Assembly: GCA_020634895.1 (NCBI GenBank)
Contig: JACKAV010000001.1
Coordinates: 248,001 to 312,000 of the forward strand
DNA: 64,000 nucleotides
Reading direction: 5' to 3'
Source: Anaerolineales bacterium
Lineage (GTDB): Bacteria; Chloroflexota; Anaerolineae; Anaerolineales; Villigracilaceae
A program made the translations under genes and the position numbers. Shown here piece after piece: positions 50,536 through 58,794 of the stretch; position 1 is the first letter of the stretch, and each line of letters begins with the position of its first letter. The notes under the pieces were generated by a model, which did no database searches, was not told where the DNA came from, and worked only from the letters and a program-made list of their open reading frames with translations.

Positions 50536-50564
50536 AAGAGCAGAGGTTACCTCTGCTCTTTTTA
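50536..50564 (+). terminator. Terminator of the peroxiredoxin gene
   Basis: AAGAGCAGAGG-TTA-CCTCTGCTCTT followed by TTT. Confidence 0.85.
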
Positions 50565-50620
50565 TGTTACCTTAACTCAAGTTGCTACCCGCCAATGAAT
50601 TTTCTCCGTTTCTCATCAGA

Positions 50621-50697
50621 AACCCTCACCCTGCCCTCTCCCAACGGGAGAGGGGGAAGCCGTTCTAATAAAAAACACGCTAATTGGGGTGAGGGAA
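50621..50697. repeat. CCCTCACC...GGTGAGGG palindromic element, intergenic copy
   Basis: Outer arms CCCTCACC (50623-50630) and GGTGAGGG (50688-50695), inner hairpin CCCTCTCCC-AAC-GGGAGAGGG. The left half matches the sequence embedded in the SUI1-like gene at 7844-7878. Confidence 0.75.
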
Positions 50698-50788
50698 GTC
50701 TCGTGAACAAGGTAGTAACTCGGGTTACCTTCATTTTGTGGACGAAGGCTTTTTGTTTTACAATTAATCCACTACACGGAGGTGAACG

Positions 50789-52306
50789 ATGACCAAATAC
50801 ATCGGCGCGATCGATCAGGGCACAACGAGCACTCGTTTCATTATCTTCGACCATAAGGGGAAAGTTGTTGCTGTTCATCAGAAGGAACATAAACAGATTT
50901 ACCCCAAGCCGGGCTGGGTGGAGCATGATCCGCTCGAGATTTGGGCGCGGACTCAGGAAGTGATCAAAGGGGCACTGAAGAACGGCGGTATTTCCGCAAA
51001 GGATATTGCCGCGGTGGGGGTGACCAATCAGCGCGAGACGACTTTGGTGTGGGACAAGTCCACGGGGGTGCCGGTCTATAACGCCATTGTCTGGCAGGAC
51101 ACGCGGACGGATGCCATCATCTCAAAATTTGCAAAACAAGGCGGGCAGGACCGTTTTAGAAAAAAGACAGGTCTGCCGCTTGCCACGTATTTCTCCGGTC
51201 CCAAGATCAAGTGGATTCTGGATAACGTCAAAGGCGCGAAGGAAAAAGCCAAAAAGGGACAGTTGCTTTTCGGCAATATGGATACGTGGGTCATTTGGAA
51301 TTTGACTGGCGAACACGTCACGGATGTGACCAACGCCTCACGCACGATGTTGATGAATTTGAAAACGCTGGATTGGGATGCAGAGATTTTGAAAGTCATG
51401 GGCATTCCACGCTCGATGCTGCCTGAGATTAAGTCATCTTCTGAAGTTTATGGCTACGTAGGGGAGGGGTCTCCCCGCCCCAAAAAGGACGAGGGGATCT
51501 CGCCCCTACACGGGATTCCCGTCGCTGGCGATTTGGGTGACCAGCAGGCGGCTCTTTTCGGTCAGACCTGTTACAAACCCGGCGAAGCCAAAAATACCTA
51601 CGGCACGGGTTGTTTCATGCTGATGAACACAGGTGAGAAACCCGTTCAAAGCAAGGCGGGACTGTTGACTACGCTTGGTTACAAGATCGGCGATCAGAAA
51701 CCTGTCTATGCCTTGGAAGGGTCGATTGCGATTACGGGCGCGCTCATCCAGTGGCTGCGGGATAATTTAGGTATGATTCAAAACTCGTCCGATGTGGAGG
51801 CGCTCGCCAAAACCGTGGACGATAACGGCGGCATTTTCTTCGTCCCTGCTTTTAGCGGACTGTATGCCCCGTATTGGAAGTCTGATGCACGCGGCGTCAT
51901 CGTCGGCATGACAAGGTATGTGAACAAGGGGCATATCGCGAGGTCCGCGCTTGAGGCGACAGCCTTCCAGACCCGCGAAGTGTTGGATGCGATGGAAAAG
52001 GATTCGGGAGTCAAACTCCGCTCGCTCAAAGTGGACGGCGGTATGGTCTTCAATAATCTGTTGATGCAGTTCCAGTCCGATATTTTGAACGTCCCTGTGG
52101 TGAGACCTAAAGTGGCAGAGACAACCGCCCTCGGCGCGGCGTACGCGGCGGGACTTGCCATCGGCTTTTGGAAGAATACGGACGAGTTGAAAAAGAATTG
52201 GGGACGCGACAAGGAATGGAAGCCCAAAATGGACGCAAAACGCCGCGCGGGTTTATACTCAGGTTGGAAGAAAGCGGTCACACGCACATTTGATTGGATC
52301 GAATAA
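50789..52306 (+). CDS. glpK: Glycerol kinase with repeat-derived insert
   Basis: A 505-residue FGGY-family kinase making glycerol 3-phosphate. N-terminal AIDQGTTSTRFIIFDHKG, WVEHDPLEIW, VTNQRETTLVWDK and WQDTRTD; C-terminal TYGTGCFMLMNTGE and KVDGGMVFNNLLMQFQSDI. Between SSEVYG and GIPVAGDLGDQQAALFG there are about 20 residues instead of about 10; the extra part (VGEGSPRPKKDEGISPLH) is encoded by a palindromic element at 51458-51509. Frame is preserved, and the loop is probably on the surface. GGAGGTGA precedes the ATG. It forms a unit with glpD downstream. Confidence 0.94.
   Translation: MTKYIGAIDQGTTSTRFIIFDHKGKVVAVHQKEHKQIYPKPGWVEHDPLEIWARTQEVIKGALKNGGISAKDIAAVGVTNQRETTLVWDKSTGVPVYNAIVWQDTRTDAIISKFAKQGGQDRFRKKTGLPLATYFSGPKIKWILDNVKGAKEKAKKGQLLFGNMDTWVIWNLTGEHVTDVTNASRTMLMNLKTLDWDAEILKVMGIPRSMLPEIKSSSEVYGYVGEGSPRPKKDEGISPLHGIPVAGDLGDQQAALFGQTCYKPGEAKNTYGTGCFMLMNTGEKPVQSKAGLLTTLGYKIGDQKPVYALEGSIAITGALIQWLRDNLGMIQNSSDVEALAKTVDDNGGIFFVPAFSGLYAPYWKSDARGVIVGMTRYVNKGHIARSALEATAFQTREVLDAMEKDSGVKLRSLKVDGGMVFNNLLMQFQSDILNVPVVRPKVAETTALGAAYAAGLAIGFWKNTDELKKNWGRDKEWKPKMDAKRRAGLYSGWKKAVTRTFDWIE
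51458..51509. repeat. GTAGGGG...CCCCTAC palindromic element inside glpK
   Basis: Terminal arms GTAGGGG (51458-51464) and CCCCTAC (51503-51509), with internal GGGGTCTCCCCGCCCC and CGAGGGGATCTCGCCCC pairing. It sits exactly where glycerol kinases have a short variable loop, adding about 10-17 residues. Confidence 0.75.
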
Positions 52307-52397
52307 AGAAAGATAAAAGTTGAAAGTTGCAGGTCATCTTCAACCTTCAACCTGTAACCTTAAACCTGCAACCATTAACCCGCAACCTGGAACTCAC
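52307..52397. repeat. AACCTTCAACCTGTAACC-type degenerate repeat
   Basis: The whole 91-bp glpK-glpD spacer consists of 8-9 nt words CAACCTTC, AACCTGTAACC, AAACCTGCAACC, ATTAACCCGCAACC. The word TTCAACCTGTAACCTT recurs, inverted, at 62331-62396. No promoter or ribosome site is visible. Confidence 0.65.
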
Positions 52398-54089
52398 ATG
52401 AACCGAACCGAAACTCTTACTTCCCTCAAAGAAAATCCGCAGGTCTCTGTGCTGATCGTCGGCGCAGGCATCAACGGGATTGGAACATTCCGTGATCTCG
52501 CGCTCAACGGCGTGGATGTGGTGCTGGTTGACCGCGGTGATTTTTGCTCAGGCGCAAGTTCAGCATCGTCGCATATGGCACATGGCGGCATCCGTTATCT
52601 GGAGAATGGCGAGTTTCGTTTGGTGCGTGAGGCGGTCAAGGAACGCAACCGCATGATCCAGAATGCGCCGCATATCGTCAAGCCGCTGCCGACGACGATT
52701 CCCATGTTCAAATATTTTTCAGGGATTTTGAACGCGCCGTTGAAATTCATGGGCTGGCTGGATAAGCCCTCCGAACGCGGCTCGATCATCATTAAATTAG
52801 GATTGATGATGTACGACGCGTACACTGGCAGCCAGCGGACGGTTCCGCGCCACACGTTCTACTCACGCGCCGCATCGCTTGCGAAGTGGAAAAAACTGAA
52901 TCCCGAAATCGTCAACACGGCGGTGTATTACGACGGATTGATCTCCAACCCGGAACGCCTCGCCTTGGAACTCGCACTCGATGCCGAAGCGGATAATCCC
53001 AATGCGCGCGCGTTGAATTACGTCAGCCTTGTGAGCGGCTCCGGCAATACGGTTGTCTTGCGTGACGAATTGACCGACGAGACCATTGAGGTGCAACCGA
53101 AATTGCTTATCAACGCCGCCGGTCCATGGATCGATTTTGCCAACCACAGTCTCGGCGTGACCACCACCTACATCGGCGGCACAAAAGGGTCGCATCTTGT
53201 TTTGGATAACCCCGAACTTCGCGCAACGATTGGCGAGAACGAATTCTTCTTCGAGAACAAAGATGGGCGTATCGTGCTCATCTTCCCAATGCAGGACCGT
53301 GTTTTGGTAGGCACTTCGGATATCAAGATCGAACATCCCGATGAAGCGCGTTGCACCGACGACGAAATAAACTACTTCCTCGAAATGACCGCGCGCGTTT
53401 TCCCGGCGATCAAAGTCACGCGTGAGCAGATCGTCTTTGCGTTCTCGGGTGTGCGCCCGCTGGCAAATAGTGCTGCGAAAACAACAGGACAGTACAGCCG
53501 CGATCACCATATTGAAGTATTGAGCGGCGATTGGACGAATCTAAGTTTCCCAGTCTACTCTTTGGTGGGCGGCAAGTGGACATCCTTCCGTGCATTCTCG
53601 GAACAGGTGACCGACAAAACGCTGGAATTCTTCGGTATTAAACGCAACAAAGGCACGGAAGACCTTCCCATCGGCGGCGGACGGAATTATCCGCAAACGG
53701 ATGAAGACCGCGCGAAGTATCTTACCGGTCTCGCCGCATGGACGGGGCTTTCGCATGAGCGTCTCGAAGAACTCTTTGAGCGCTACGGAACCCGCGCCGA
53801 AACAGTCGCTGAATTTATAAAACTTGCCGACGATTCTCCGCTGAAATCCCTGCCGGATTATTCCCAGCGCGAGATCCTTTTCCTTGCGCAGTACGAAAAA
53901 GTGCGGCACCTCGATGACATCCTTTTGCGCCGTACCATGCTCGGCATGCTGGGCAGGCTCACGCGCGACGCCGTGATCGAGATCGCCGAAATTCTGGCGG
54001 AAGCGTTTGGTTGGAGTCTCAGCCGGAAAAATGCCGAGGCGGAAAGAACGCTCCGTTTGCTGGCAGACAGGCACCGGGTCCGGTTGTGA
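52398..54089 (+). CDS. glpD: Aerobic glycerol-3-phosphate dehydrogenase
   Basis: A 563-residue FAD-dependent membrane-associated enzyme oxidising glycerol 3-phosphate to dihydroxyacetone phosphate and passing electrons to quinone. The FAD motif is LIVGAGINGIGTFRDLALNG, followed by the family signature SSHMAHGGIRYLENGEF, and later LLINAAGPWIDFA and VLVGTSDIKIE. The C-terminal helical domain (residues about 400-560) is typical. ATG 52398 is used; an in-frame ATG at 52320 would translate the repeat spacer. It follows glpK, completing glycerol uptake into glycolysis. Confidence 0.94.
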   Translation: MNRTETLTSLKENPQVSVLIVGAGINGIGTFRDLALNGVDVVLVDRGDFCSGASSASSHMAHGGIRYLENGEFRLVREAVKERNRMIQNAPHIVKPLPTTIPMFKYFSGILNAPLKFMGWLDKPSERGSIIIKLGLMMYDAYTGSQRTVPRHTFYSRAASLAKWKKLNPEIVNTAVYYDGLISNPERLALELALDAEADNPNARALNYVSLVSGSGNTVVLRDELTDETIEVQPKLLINAAGPWIDFANHSLGVTTTYIGGTKGSHLVLDNPELRATIGENEFFFENKDGRIVLIFPMQDRVLVGTSDIKIEHPDEARCTDDEINYFLEMTARVFPAIKVTREQIVFAFSGVRPLANSAAKTTGQYSRDHHIEVLSGDWTNLSFPVYSLVGGKWTSFRAFSEQVTDKTLEFFGIKRNKGTEDLPIGGGRNYPQTDEDRAKYLTGLAAWTGLSHERLEELFERYGTRAETVAEFIKLADDSPLKSLPDYSQREILFLAQYEKVRHLDDILLRRTMLGMLGRLTRDAVIEIAEILAEAFGWSLSRKNAEAERTLRLLADRHRVRL

Positions 54090-54098
54090 TGCGCGTGG

Positions 54099-54104
54099 TA
54101 GAAT
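54099..54104 (+). promoter_or_regulatory. -10 box (TAGAAT) of the glycosyltransferase gene
   Basis: TAGAAT ends 7 nt before the ATG at 54112. No ribosome-binding site is seen. Confidence 0.5.
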
Positions 54105-54111
54105 CCTGCCG

Positions 54112-55074
54112 ATGTCTCCACGGCGAAAAAACAAACTCCAGATAGACCTCGTCATTCCCGTTTATAACGAAGCAGAAGCGATCGACCAAACATACGCCGA
54201 CGTCCGCCAGGTGGTGGATGCGCTGCCGTATGATTTTCGATTCATCTATGTGGATGACGGCTCATCCGACGGGACGGCTGATTCGCTTCGAGCGATCTGC
54301 GCCAACGACCAGAGAGTGACCCTGCTCCAGCTTAGCCGCAACTTTGGGCATCAGGCGGCGCTGACCGCCGGCATGGACGCTTCGCAGGGCGACATCATGA
54401 TCTCGATGGATGCCGATGGGCAGCACCCGCCTGCGTTGATCCCCAAAATGATCGACTTGATTCAGCAGGGATACGACATCGTGCAGGGACAGCGCATCGA
54501 AGACGACCGCGCGGCATCGTTCAAAAAAGTCACCTCCAACTTTTTCTATTGGCTTATCAATCGCATCAGCGGAACGCAGGTCTTGCAGGGCGCCGCGGAC
54601 TTCCGCGCGCTTTCGCGTAATGCTTTGAATGGTGTGCGCTCGATGCAGGAATATCACCGCTTTCTGCGCGGCATGATCTCATGGATGGGTTATAACAGCG
54701 TCATCCTGCCGTATCACGAGCCGGAGCGGATCGCGGGAATTTCGAAATATTCGTTGGGCAAAATGGTGCGGCTTGCCTCCGATGCCATTTTCTCTTTTTC
54801 CCTTGCCCCGCTGTACATCGGCTTGAGCGCCGGTTTTGTTTTCTTTATTCTGGCGGGAATTCAGTTGGTGTATGTTCTGTCCCTGTGGATCACGGGGAAT
54901 ACCCAGCAGGTCGAACCCGGCTGGAGTTCGTTGATGGGAGTCATGCTGATCGCCAGCGGCATCATCATGATTCTGCTTGGTTTTATCGGTGTGTATGTCG
55001 GTTATATCTTTCAGGAAGTCAAACGCCGCCCGATCTATTTAATAAAGGGGAAGACTTCAGATGTCAGAGAATAA
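54112..55074 (+). CDS. GT2-family polyprenyl-phosphate glycosyltransferase
   Basis: A 320-residue enzyme of the dolichol-phosphate mannosyltransferase / GtrB-like group. The GT-A domain has DLVIPVYNEAEAIDQ, YVDDGSSDGTAD, the metal-binding SMDADGQHPP and GAADFRALSRNALNG. Two C-terminal helices (FVFFILAGIQLVYVLSLWI, LMGVMLIASGIIMILLGFIG) anchor it in the membrane. It would load a sugar onto polyprenyl phosphate for envelope assembly. The start at 54112 (MSPRRKNK) is chosen since a -10 box sits 7 nt upstream; a reading from 54007 would overlap glpD by 83 nt. It overlaps the next gene by 14 nt. Confidence 0.91.
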   Translation: MSPRRKNKLQIDLVIPVYNEAEAIDQTYADVRQVVDALPYDFRFIYVDDGSSDGTADSLRAICANDQRVTLLQLSRNFGHQAALTAGMDASQGDIMISMDADGQHPPALIPKMIDLIQQGYDIVQGQRIEDDRAASFKKVTSNFFYWLINRISGTQVLQGAADFRALSRNALNGVRSMQEYHRFLRGMISWMGYNSVILPYHEPERIAGISKYSLGKMVRLASDAIFSFSLAPLYIGLSAGFVFFILAGIQLVYVLSLWITGNTQQVEPGWSSLMGVMLIASGIIMILLGFIGVYVGYIFQEVKRRPIYLIKGKTSDVRE

Positions 55075-55720
55075 ACCCAAAAACTTCTACGTGACCTTGC
55101 TGCGGCACGGCGAATCGGTGGGGAATGCCGAATCGCGCTGGCAGGGACAGACGGATTTTCCGCTCACCGATCAGGGACGGACACAGGCGCAGGCTTTGGG
55201 GGAACGGTGGAAGCGCCAAAAAATGAAATTCGACTTTGTCATATCCAGTCCGCTTTCGCGCGCGCGGGAAACCGCGGAGATCATCGCCTCCAAACTTGGA
55301 CTGTTGGTGGAATTTGACCCATTGTGGCTGGAACGCGACAACGGAGAGTTTGCCGGTCTGACCGCGCAGGAAGTCCGCCAGAATTTTACGCATCCCGATT
55401 TCACCACACCGTACGACCCCGTCGGCATGGACGGTGAAGGGGATTGGGAGCTGTTCCTCCGCGCCGGGCAGGCATTGCAAGACCTGTTGAAACGCGAACC
55501 CGCCCGATATTTGATCGTCTCTCACGGCGGATTGTTGAATCAGGTGATGCATGCCATTGTCGGTGTCCTTCCGCAGGCGCATAACTCCGGCGCGAGTTTC
55601 CGCTTCAATAACACCGCCTTCGCTCAGGTAATCTATTATCCCAACCAGCACCGTTGGGTGATCGATAAGCTCAACGATCACGGCCATTGGCGGGATGCTG
55701 AGTACGAAAAAAATTCATAG
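55061..55720 (+). CDS. Histidine phosphatase (phosphoglycerate-mutase-like)
   Basis: A 219-residue histidine phosphatase superfamily member. The catalytic His is in LLRHGESVGNAES, the second His in IVSHGGLLNQVMHAI, and the substrate Arg in SSPLSRARETAEI. It may be a broad-specificity phosphatase (GpmB/CobC-like). The ATG at 55061 is inside the end of the glycosyltransferase gene (14-nt overlap), so the two are coupled. The exact substrate is not visible from sequence. Confidence 0.9.
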   Translation: MSENKPKNFYVTLLRHGESVGNAESRWQGQTDFPLTDQGRTQAQALGERWKRQKMKFDFVISSPLSRARETAEIIASKLGLLVEFDPLWLERDNGEFAGLTAQEVRQNFTHPDFTTPYDPVGMDGEGDWELFLRAGQALQDLLKREPARYLIVSHGGLLNQVMHAIVGVLPQAHNSGASFRFNNTAFAQVIYYPNQHRWVIDKLNDHGHWRDAEYEKNS

Positions 55721-55751
55721 AAAATCTTGATCCTTAAATCGGAAATTTAAA

Positions 55752-56831
55752 ATGAGTCTTCCTTCTTCTCGACCCTCTGAAATGAAATTCCTCGTCTTTG
55801 GCGCCGGTGCCATCGGGACGTATATCGGCGGCTCGCTTGTGCTGGCTGGCTATCAAGTCGTTTTTGTGGAGCAGCCAAAGATGGTCGAAGAACTGCGCAC
55901 GAAGGGACTGCGCCTCGATCTGACGGTGGATGAGAGAAGAAAAACGAAAGATGCGTTCATCGTCGATCCGCGTTCGTTCGTGATCGAACCTTCTTTGGAA
56001 GAGGCGCTCAAATACGGTCCATTCGATGCGGCGATTTTTGCTTTGAAATCCTTCGATACCGTTTCCGCCATGGAAGGATTGAAACCCTTTGCAGAAAAGC
56101 TCCCGCCGCTGCTTTGCCTCTCCAATGGCGTGGACAACGAACCGACCATCGCGAAAGCTCTCGGCAAGGATAAGGTCATCTATGGGACGGTCACTACAGC
56201 CATCGGCAGGCGCGGACCCGGCGACATCGTCCTCGAAAAATTGCGCGGCGTCGGCGTTGCGGCGGGGCATCCCATTTCCGAAAAACTTGTCACCGCGTTG
56301 GATAAGTCCTATCTCAAATGTTTCCTCTACCCCGATGCGTTGAGTATGAAATGGTCGAAGATGCTGACAAACCTGATTGCCAACCCTTCCTCTGCCATTC
56401 TCAATATGACGGCGGCGCAGGTCTTTGCGGACAAACGTCTTTACAAGGTGGAGATCGACATGCTCAAGGAATGTCTGGCGGTGATGAAAGCGATGGAACT
56501 CGAAGTGACCGACCTGCCCGGCACACCTGTCCGTGCGTTGGCGTTTGCCACAAAACTTCCGCTTTGGCTTTCCAAGCCGTTCCTTTCGAAAGCTGCAGGC
56601 AGCGGACGCGGCGGCAAGATGCCGTCCTTCCACATTGATTTATACGCCGGGCGCCCCAACAGCGAGATCGAATTCCTGCATGGAGCGGTTGTCCGCGAGG
56701 GCGCGGCGCGCGGCATTCCAACACCGGTCAACAAAGTGCTGACCGAAACCCTGATGGCTCTGACAAAGAAAGAGATTCCCCTCGAAGAATTTGCCGGCAA
56801 GCCGGAAAAACTATTATCAAAACTGAAATAA
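55752..56831 (+). CDS. 2-dehydropantoate 2-reductase (ketopantoate reductase family)
   Basis: A 359-residue NADPH-dependent reductase of the PanE/ApbA family. The nucleotide-binding motif is FGAGAIGTYIGGSLVLAG, with LALKSFDT-like and LSNGVDNEP segments and the C-terminal helical domain carrying KWSKMLTNLIANPSSAIL (catalytic Lys). It would reduce ketopantoate for pantothenate and CoA synthesis, though many members are of uncertain role. An ATG at 55782 (MKFLVFGAGAIG) is an alternative start that removes ten residues. No strong ribosome site is visible at either. Confidence 0.85.
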   Translation: MSLPSSRPSEMKFLVFGAGAIGTYIGGSLVLAGYQVVFVEQPKMVEELRTKGLRLDLTVDERRKTKDAFIVDPRSFVIEPSLEEALKYGPFDAAIFALKSFDTVSAMEGLKPFAEKLPPLLCLSNGVDNEPTIAKALGKDKVIYGTVTTAIGRRGPGDIVLEKLRGVGVAAGHPISEKLVTALDKSYLKCFLYPDALSMKWSKMLTNLIANPSSAILNMTAAQVFADKRLYKVEIDMLKECLAVMKAMELEVTDLPGTPVRALAFATKLPLWLSKPFLSKAAGSGRGGKMPSFHIDLYAGRPNSEIEFLHGAVVREGAARGIPTPVNKVLTETLMALTKKEIPLEEFAGKPEKLLSKLK

Positions 56832-56842
56832 ATAACCGACCA

Positions 56843-56900
56843 TGGACGATGGACCATAGACCCGACTTTCCATCGCCTATGGTCTATCGATCATCGTATC
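56843..56900. repeat. GACCATGG/ATGGTC repeat spacer
   Basis: GACCATGGACGATGGACCATAGAC ... CCATCGCCTATGGTCTATCGATCATCG: several near-palindromic words (GACCATAG, ATGGTCTATCG). It fills the gap before the nucleoside kinase gene. Confidence 0.45.
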
Positions 56901-58607
56901 ATGTCAATTAAATTTACCAAACCCAACACAAATATCGAAATCCATTTACCCAACGGCAAAACGCTGACCGGTCCGCGTGGAACGGCGGTGGAGGAATTCC
57001 TTGCCAAAGCCAAAAATGACTATCCCGCGCCGATCGTCGCAGCGGTCATCAACAACGAGATTCACGAACTGACGTATCCCGTCAGCGTCGAATCGACCTG
57101 TGTGCCCATCACCATGGAAACTGCCGATGGTGCGCGAATCTATCGGCGTTCGCTCATCTTTTTGCTGGAACTTGCTTTCTCACAATGCGCCTTTGAAGGA
57201 AGTTTGAACATCGACCATTCTGTTTCGTCCGGCGGATATTATTGCGTCGTAAGAGGCCGCGATCCGCTTTCGCAGGCGGAACTCGACGCGCTCGAACAGC
57301 AAATGCGGAAACTGGTCAAGGATGACCTGCCTTTCCTGCGGCGTGAAGCTCCCATTCAGGAAGCCATCGATTATTTCACCGCAAAAGGTCACCAGGATAA
57401 ATTGCGGCTGTTGAAATATCGCCGCAAGGAATACCTTACGCTTTACGCCGTCAACGGTCTCATGGATTACATGCACGGCTACATGGTGCCGTCTACAAAA
57501 TATTTGAAGTGGTTTGGATTGAAAAATGTCAATGGTGGATTCATCCTGCAATATCCGCGCCGCCATTCACCGACCCAGCTTGAGAAGTTCGGCGATTACC
57601 CGAAACTGATCCGCGCTTTTCGCCAATACGGCGACTGGCTTGAGACCCTGCACATCGACAGCGTCGGTGCGTTGAACGATGCCATTGCCACTGGACGCGC
57701 CGATGAGATCGTCCTCGTCTCTGAGGCTTTGCATGAACAGCATATTGCCGATACCGCCCAGCAGATCGCGGAGAGAAATTCGCGCATCATTCTAATCGCT
57801 GGTCCGTCCTCTTCCGGCAAGACCACCACATCACGGCGGCTTGCCGTCCAGTTGCTGGCGCGCGGTATCTCGCCGTATCCGCTTGAACTGGATCATTACT
57901 TTGTCAGCCGCGATGAAACTCCGCTGGACGAGAACGGCAATCATGATTTCGAAACCATCGAGGCGCTCAATCTCAAACGTCTCGCGCAGGACATCGAAAA
58001 ACTTCTCAGCGGAGAAAAGGTCCAACTTCCAAGATACAACTTCGTGTCCGGTATGAGCGAAGATGGGGATGTGGTCCAGCTTCGAGACGGGCAGCCGCTC
58101 ATCCTTGAAGGAATCCACGGATTAAATCCGCGCCTCATCCCGGAACGTTGGACTGATTCAGCGTTTCGGCTTTATGTCTCCGCCCTGACCCAGCTCAACC
58201 TAGACCGGCATAACCGCGTCTCGACGACCGACACGCGCCTGATCCGCCGCATTGTGCGTGACGCGCGCGAACGCGGATACTCCGCGCAGGCGACCATCTC
58301 GCGCTGGGAGTCGGTGCGGCGCGGCGAGAAGCGGCATATTTTCCCGTTTCAGGAAAATGCGGATGTGATGTTCAACTCGGCGCTGGTGTATGAGCTTTCG
58401 ACATTGAAGCCGCTTGCGGAGCCGTTGCTGCGGCAGGTTCCGTATAACGCCCCTGAATTTATCGAAGCCCGCCGCTTGCTGGCTTTTCTTGAATGGTTCC
58501 TGCCATTGGATGCAAGCCTGATACCGGTGAATTCGATCGTGCGCGAATTCTTGGGTGGTTCGGTCTTGAAGGAGTTCAAGATCTGGCGCGGAGGAAGCAG
58601 TTCATAA
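56901..58607 (+). CDS. TGS-domain nucleoside (uridine) kinase fusion
   Basis: A 568-residue protein. The N-terminal 65 residues form a TGS-like domain (IEIHLPNGKTLTGPRGTAVE), followed by a region resembling the threonyl-tRNA synthetase second additional domain (HSVSSGGYYCVVRG). From about residue 290 it is a P-loop kinase of the phosphoribulokinase/uridine kinase family: LIAGPSSSGKTTTSRRL, ELDHYFVSRDETPLD, LILEGIHGLNP. The combination is a known bacterial family often annotated as nucleoside kinase. It lies alone between the panE-like gene and a terminator, and its ATG has no clear ribosome site. Confidence 0.9.
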   Translation: MSIKFTKPNTNIEIHLPNGKTLTGPRGTAVEEFLAKAKNDYPAPIVAAVINNEIHELTYPVSVESTCVPITMETADGARIYRRSLIFLLELAFSQCAFEGSLNIDHSVSSGGYYCVVRGRDPLSQAELDALEQQMRKLVKDDLPFLRREAPIQEAIDYFTAKGHQDKLRLLKYRRKEYLTLYAVNGLMDYMHGYMVPSTKYLKWFGLKNVNGGFILQYPRRHSPTQLEKFGDYPKLIRAFRQYGDWLETLHIDSVGALNDAIATGRADEIVLVSEALHEQHIADTAQQIAERNSRIILIAGPSSSGKTTTSRRLAVQLLARGISPYPLELDHYFVSRDETPLDENGNHDFETIEALNLKRLAQDIEKLLSGEKVQLPRYNFVSGMSEDGDVVQLRDGQPLILEGIHGLNPRLIPERWTDSAFRLYVSALTQLNLDRHNRVSTTDTRLIRRIVRDARERGYSAQATISRWESVRRGEKRHIFPFQENADVMFNSALVYELSTLKPLAEPLLRQVPYNAPEFIEARRLLAFLEWFLPLDASLIPVNSIVREFLGGSVLKEFKIWRGGSSS

Positions 58608-58611
58608 GTGA

Positions 58612-58646
58612 TAAAAAAATCCAAGCAGTCAGCCTGGATTTTTTTA
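58612..58646 (+). terminator. Terminator of the nucleoside kinase gene
   Basis: AAAAAAATCCA / TGGATTTTTTT with an 11-nt loop. Confidence 0.75.
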
Positions 58647-58671
58647 TGCATGATTTTGTTGCTTAAAATTC

Positions 58672-58764
58672 TTGGACACGGATCAAACGGACTGCACGGT
58701 TAAACACGGATTTTAAAGGTTTTATTCCGTGAACATCTGTGAAATCCGTCTTATCCGTGTCCAA
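58672..58764. repeat. 93-bp element with 12-bp perfect terminal inverted repeats
   Basis: TTGGACACGGAT (58672-58683) and ATCCGTGTCCAA (58753-58764) are exact reverse complements. The interior has ACACGGATTTTAAA, TTCCGTGAACATC and TGTGAAATCCGT words. It resembles a MITE-like or hairpin intergenic element. Related words occur at 37690-37735 and 44363-44422. Confidence 0.7.
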
Positions 58765-58794
58765 AGATTTCCATTATCCATTTGTGACGCTATA

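Noticed and set aside
52307..52397. CRISPR-like array
   Set aside because: The repeated words are 8-9 nt, degenerate and without spacers of constant length; no cas genes are present.
54007..54111. Upstream start for the glycosyltransferase
   Set aside because: It would overlap glpD by 83 nt and lacks a ribosome site; the -10 box 7 nt before 54112 favours the shorter form.
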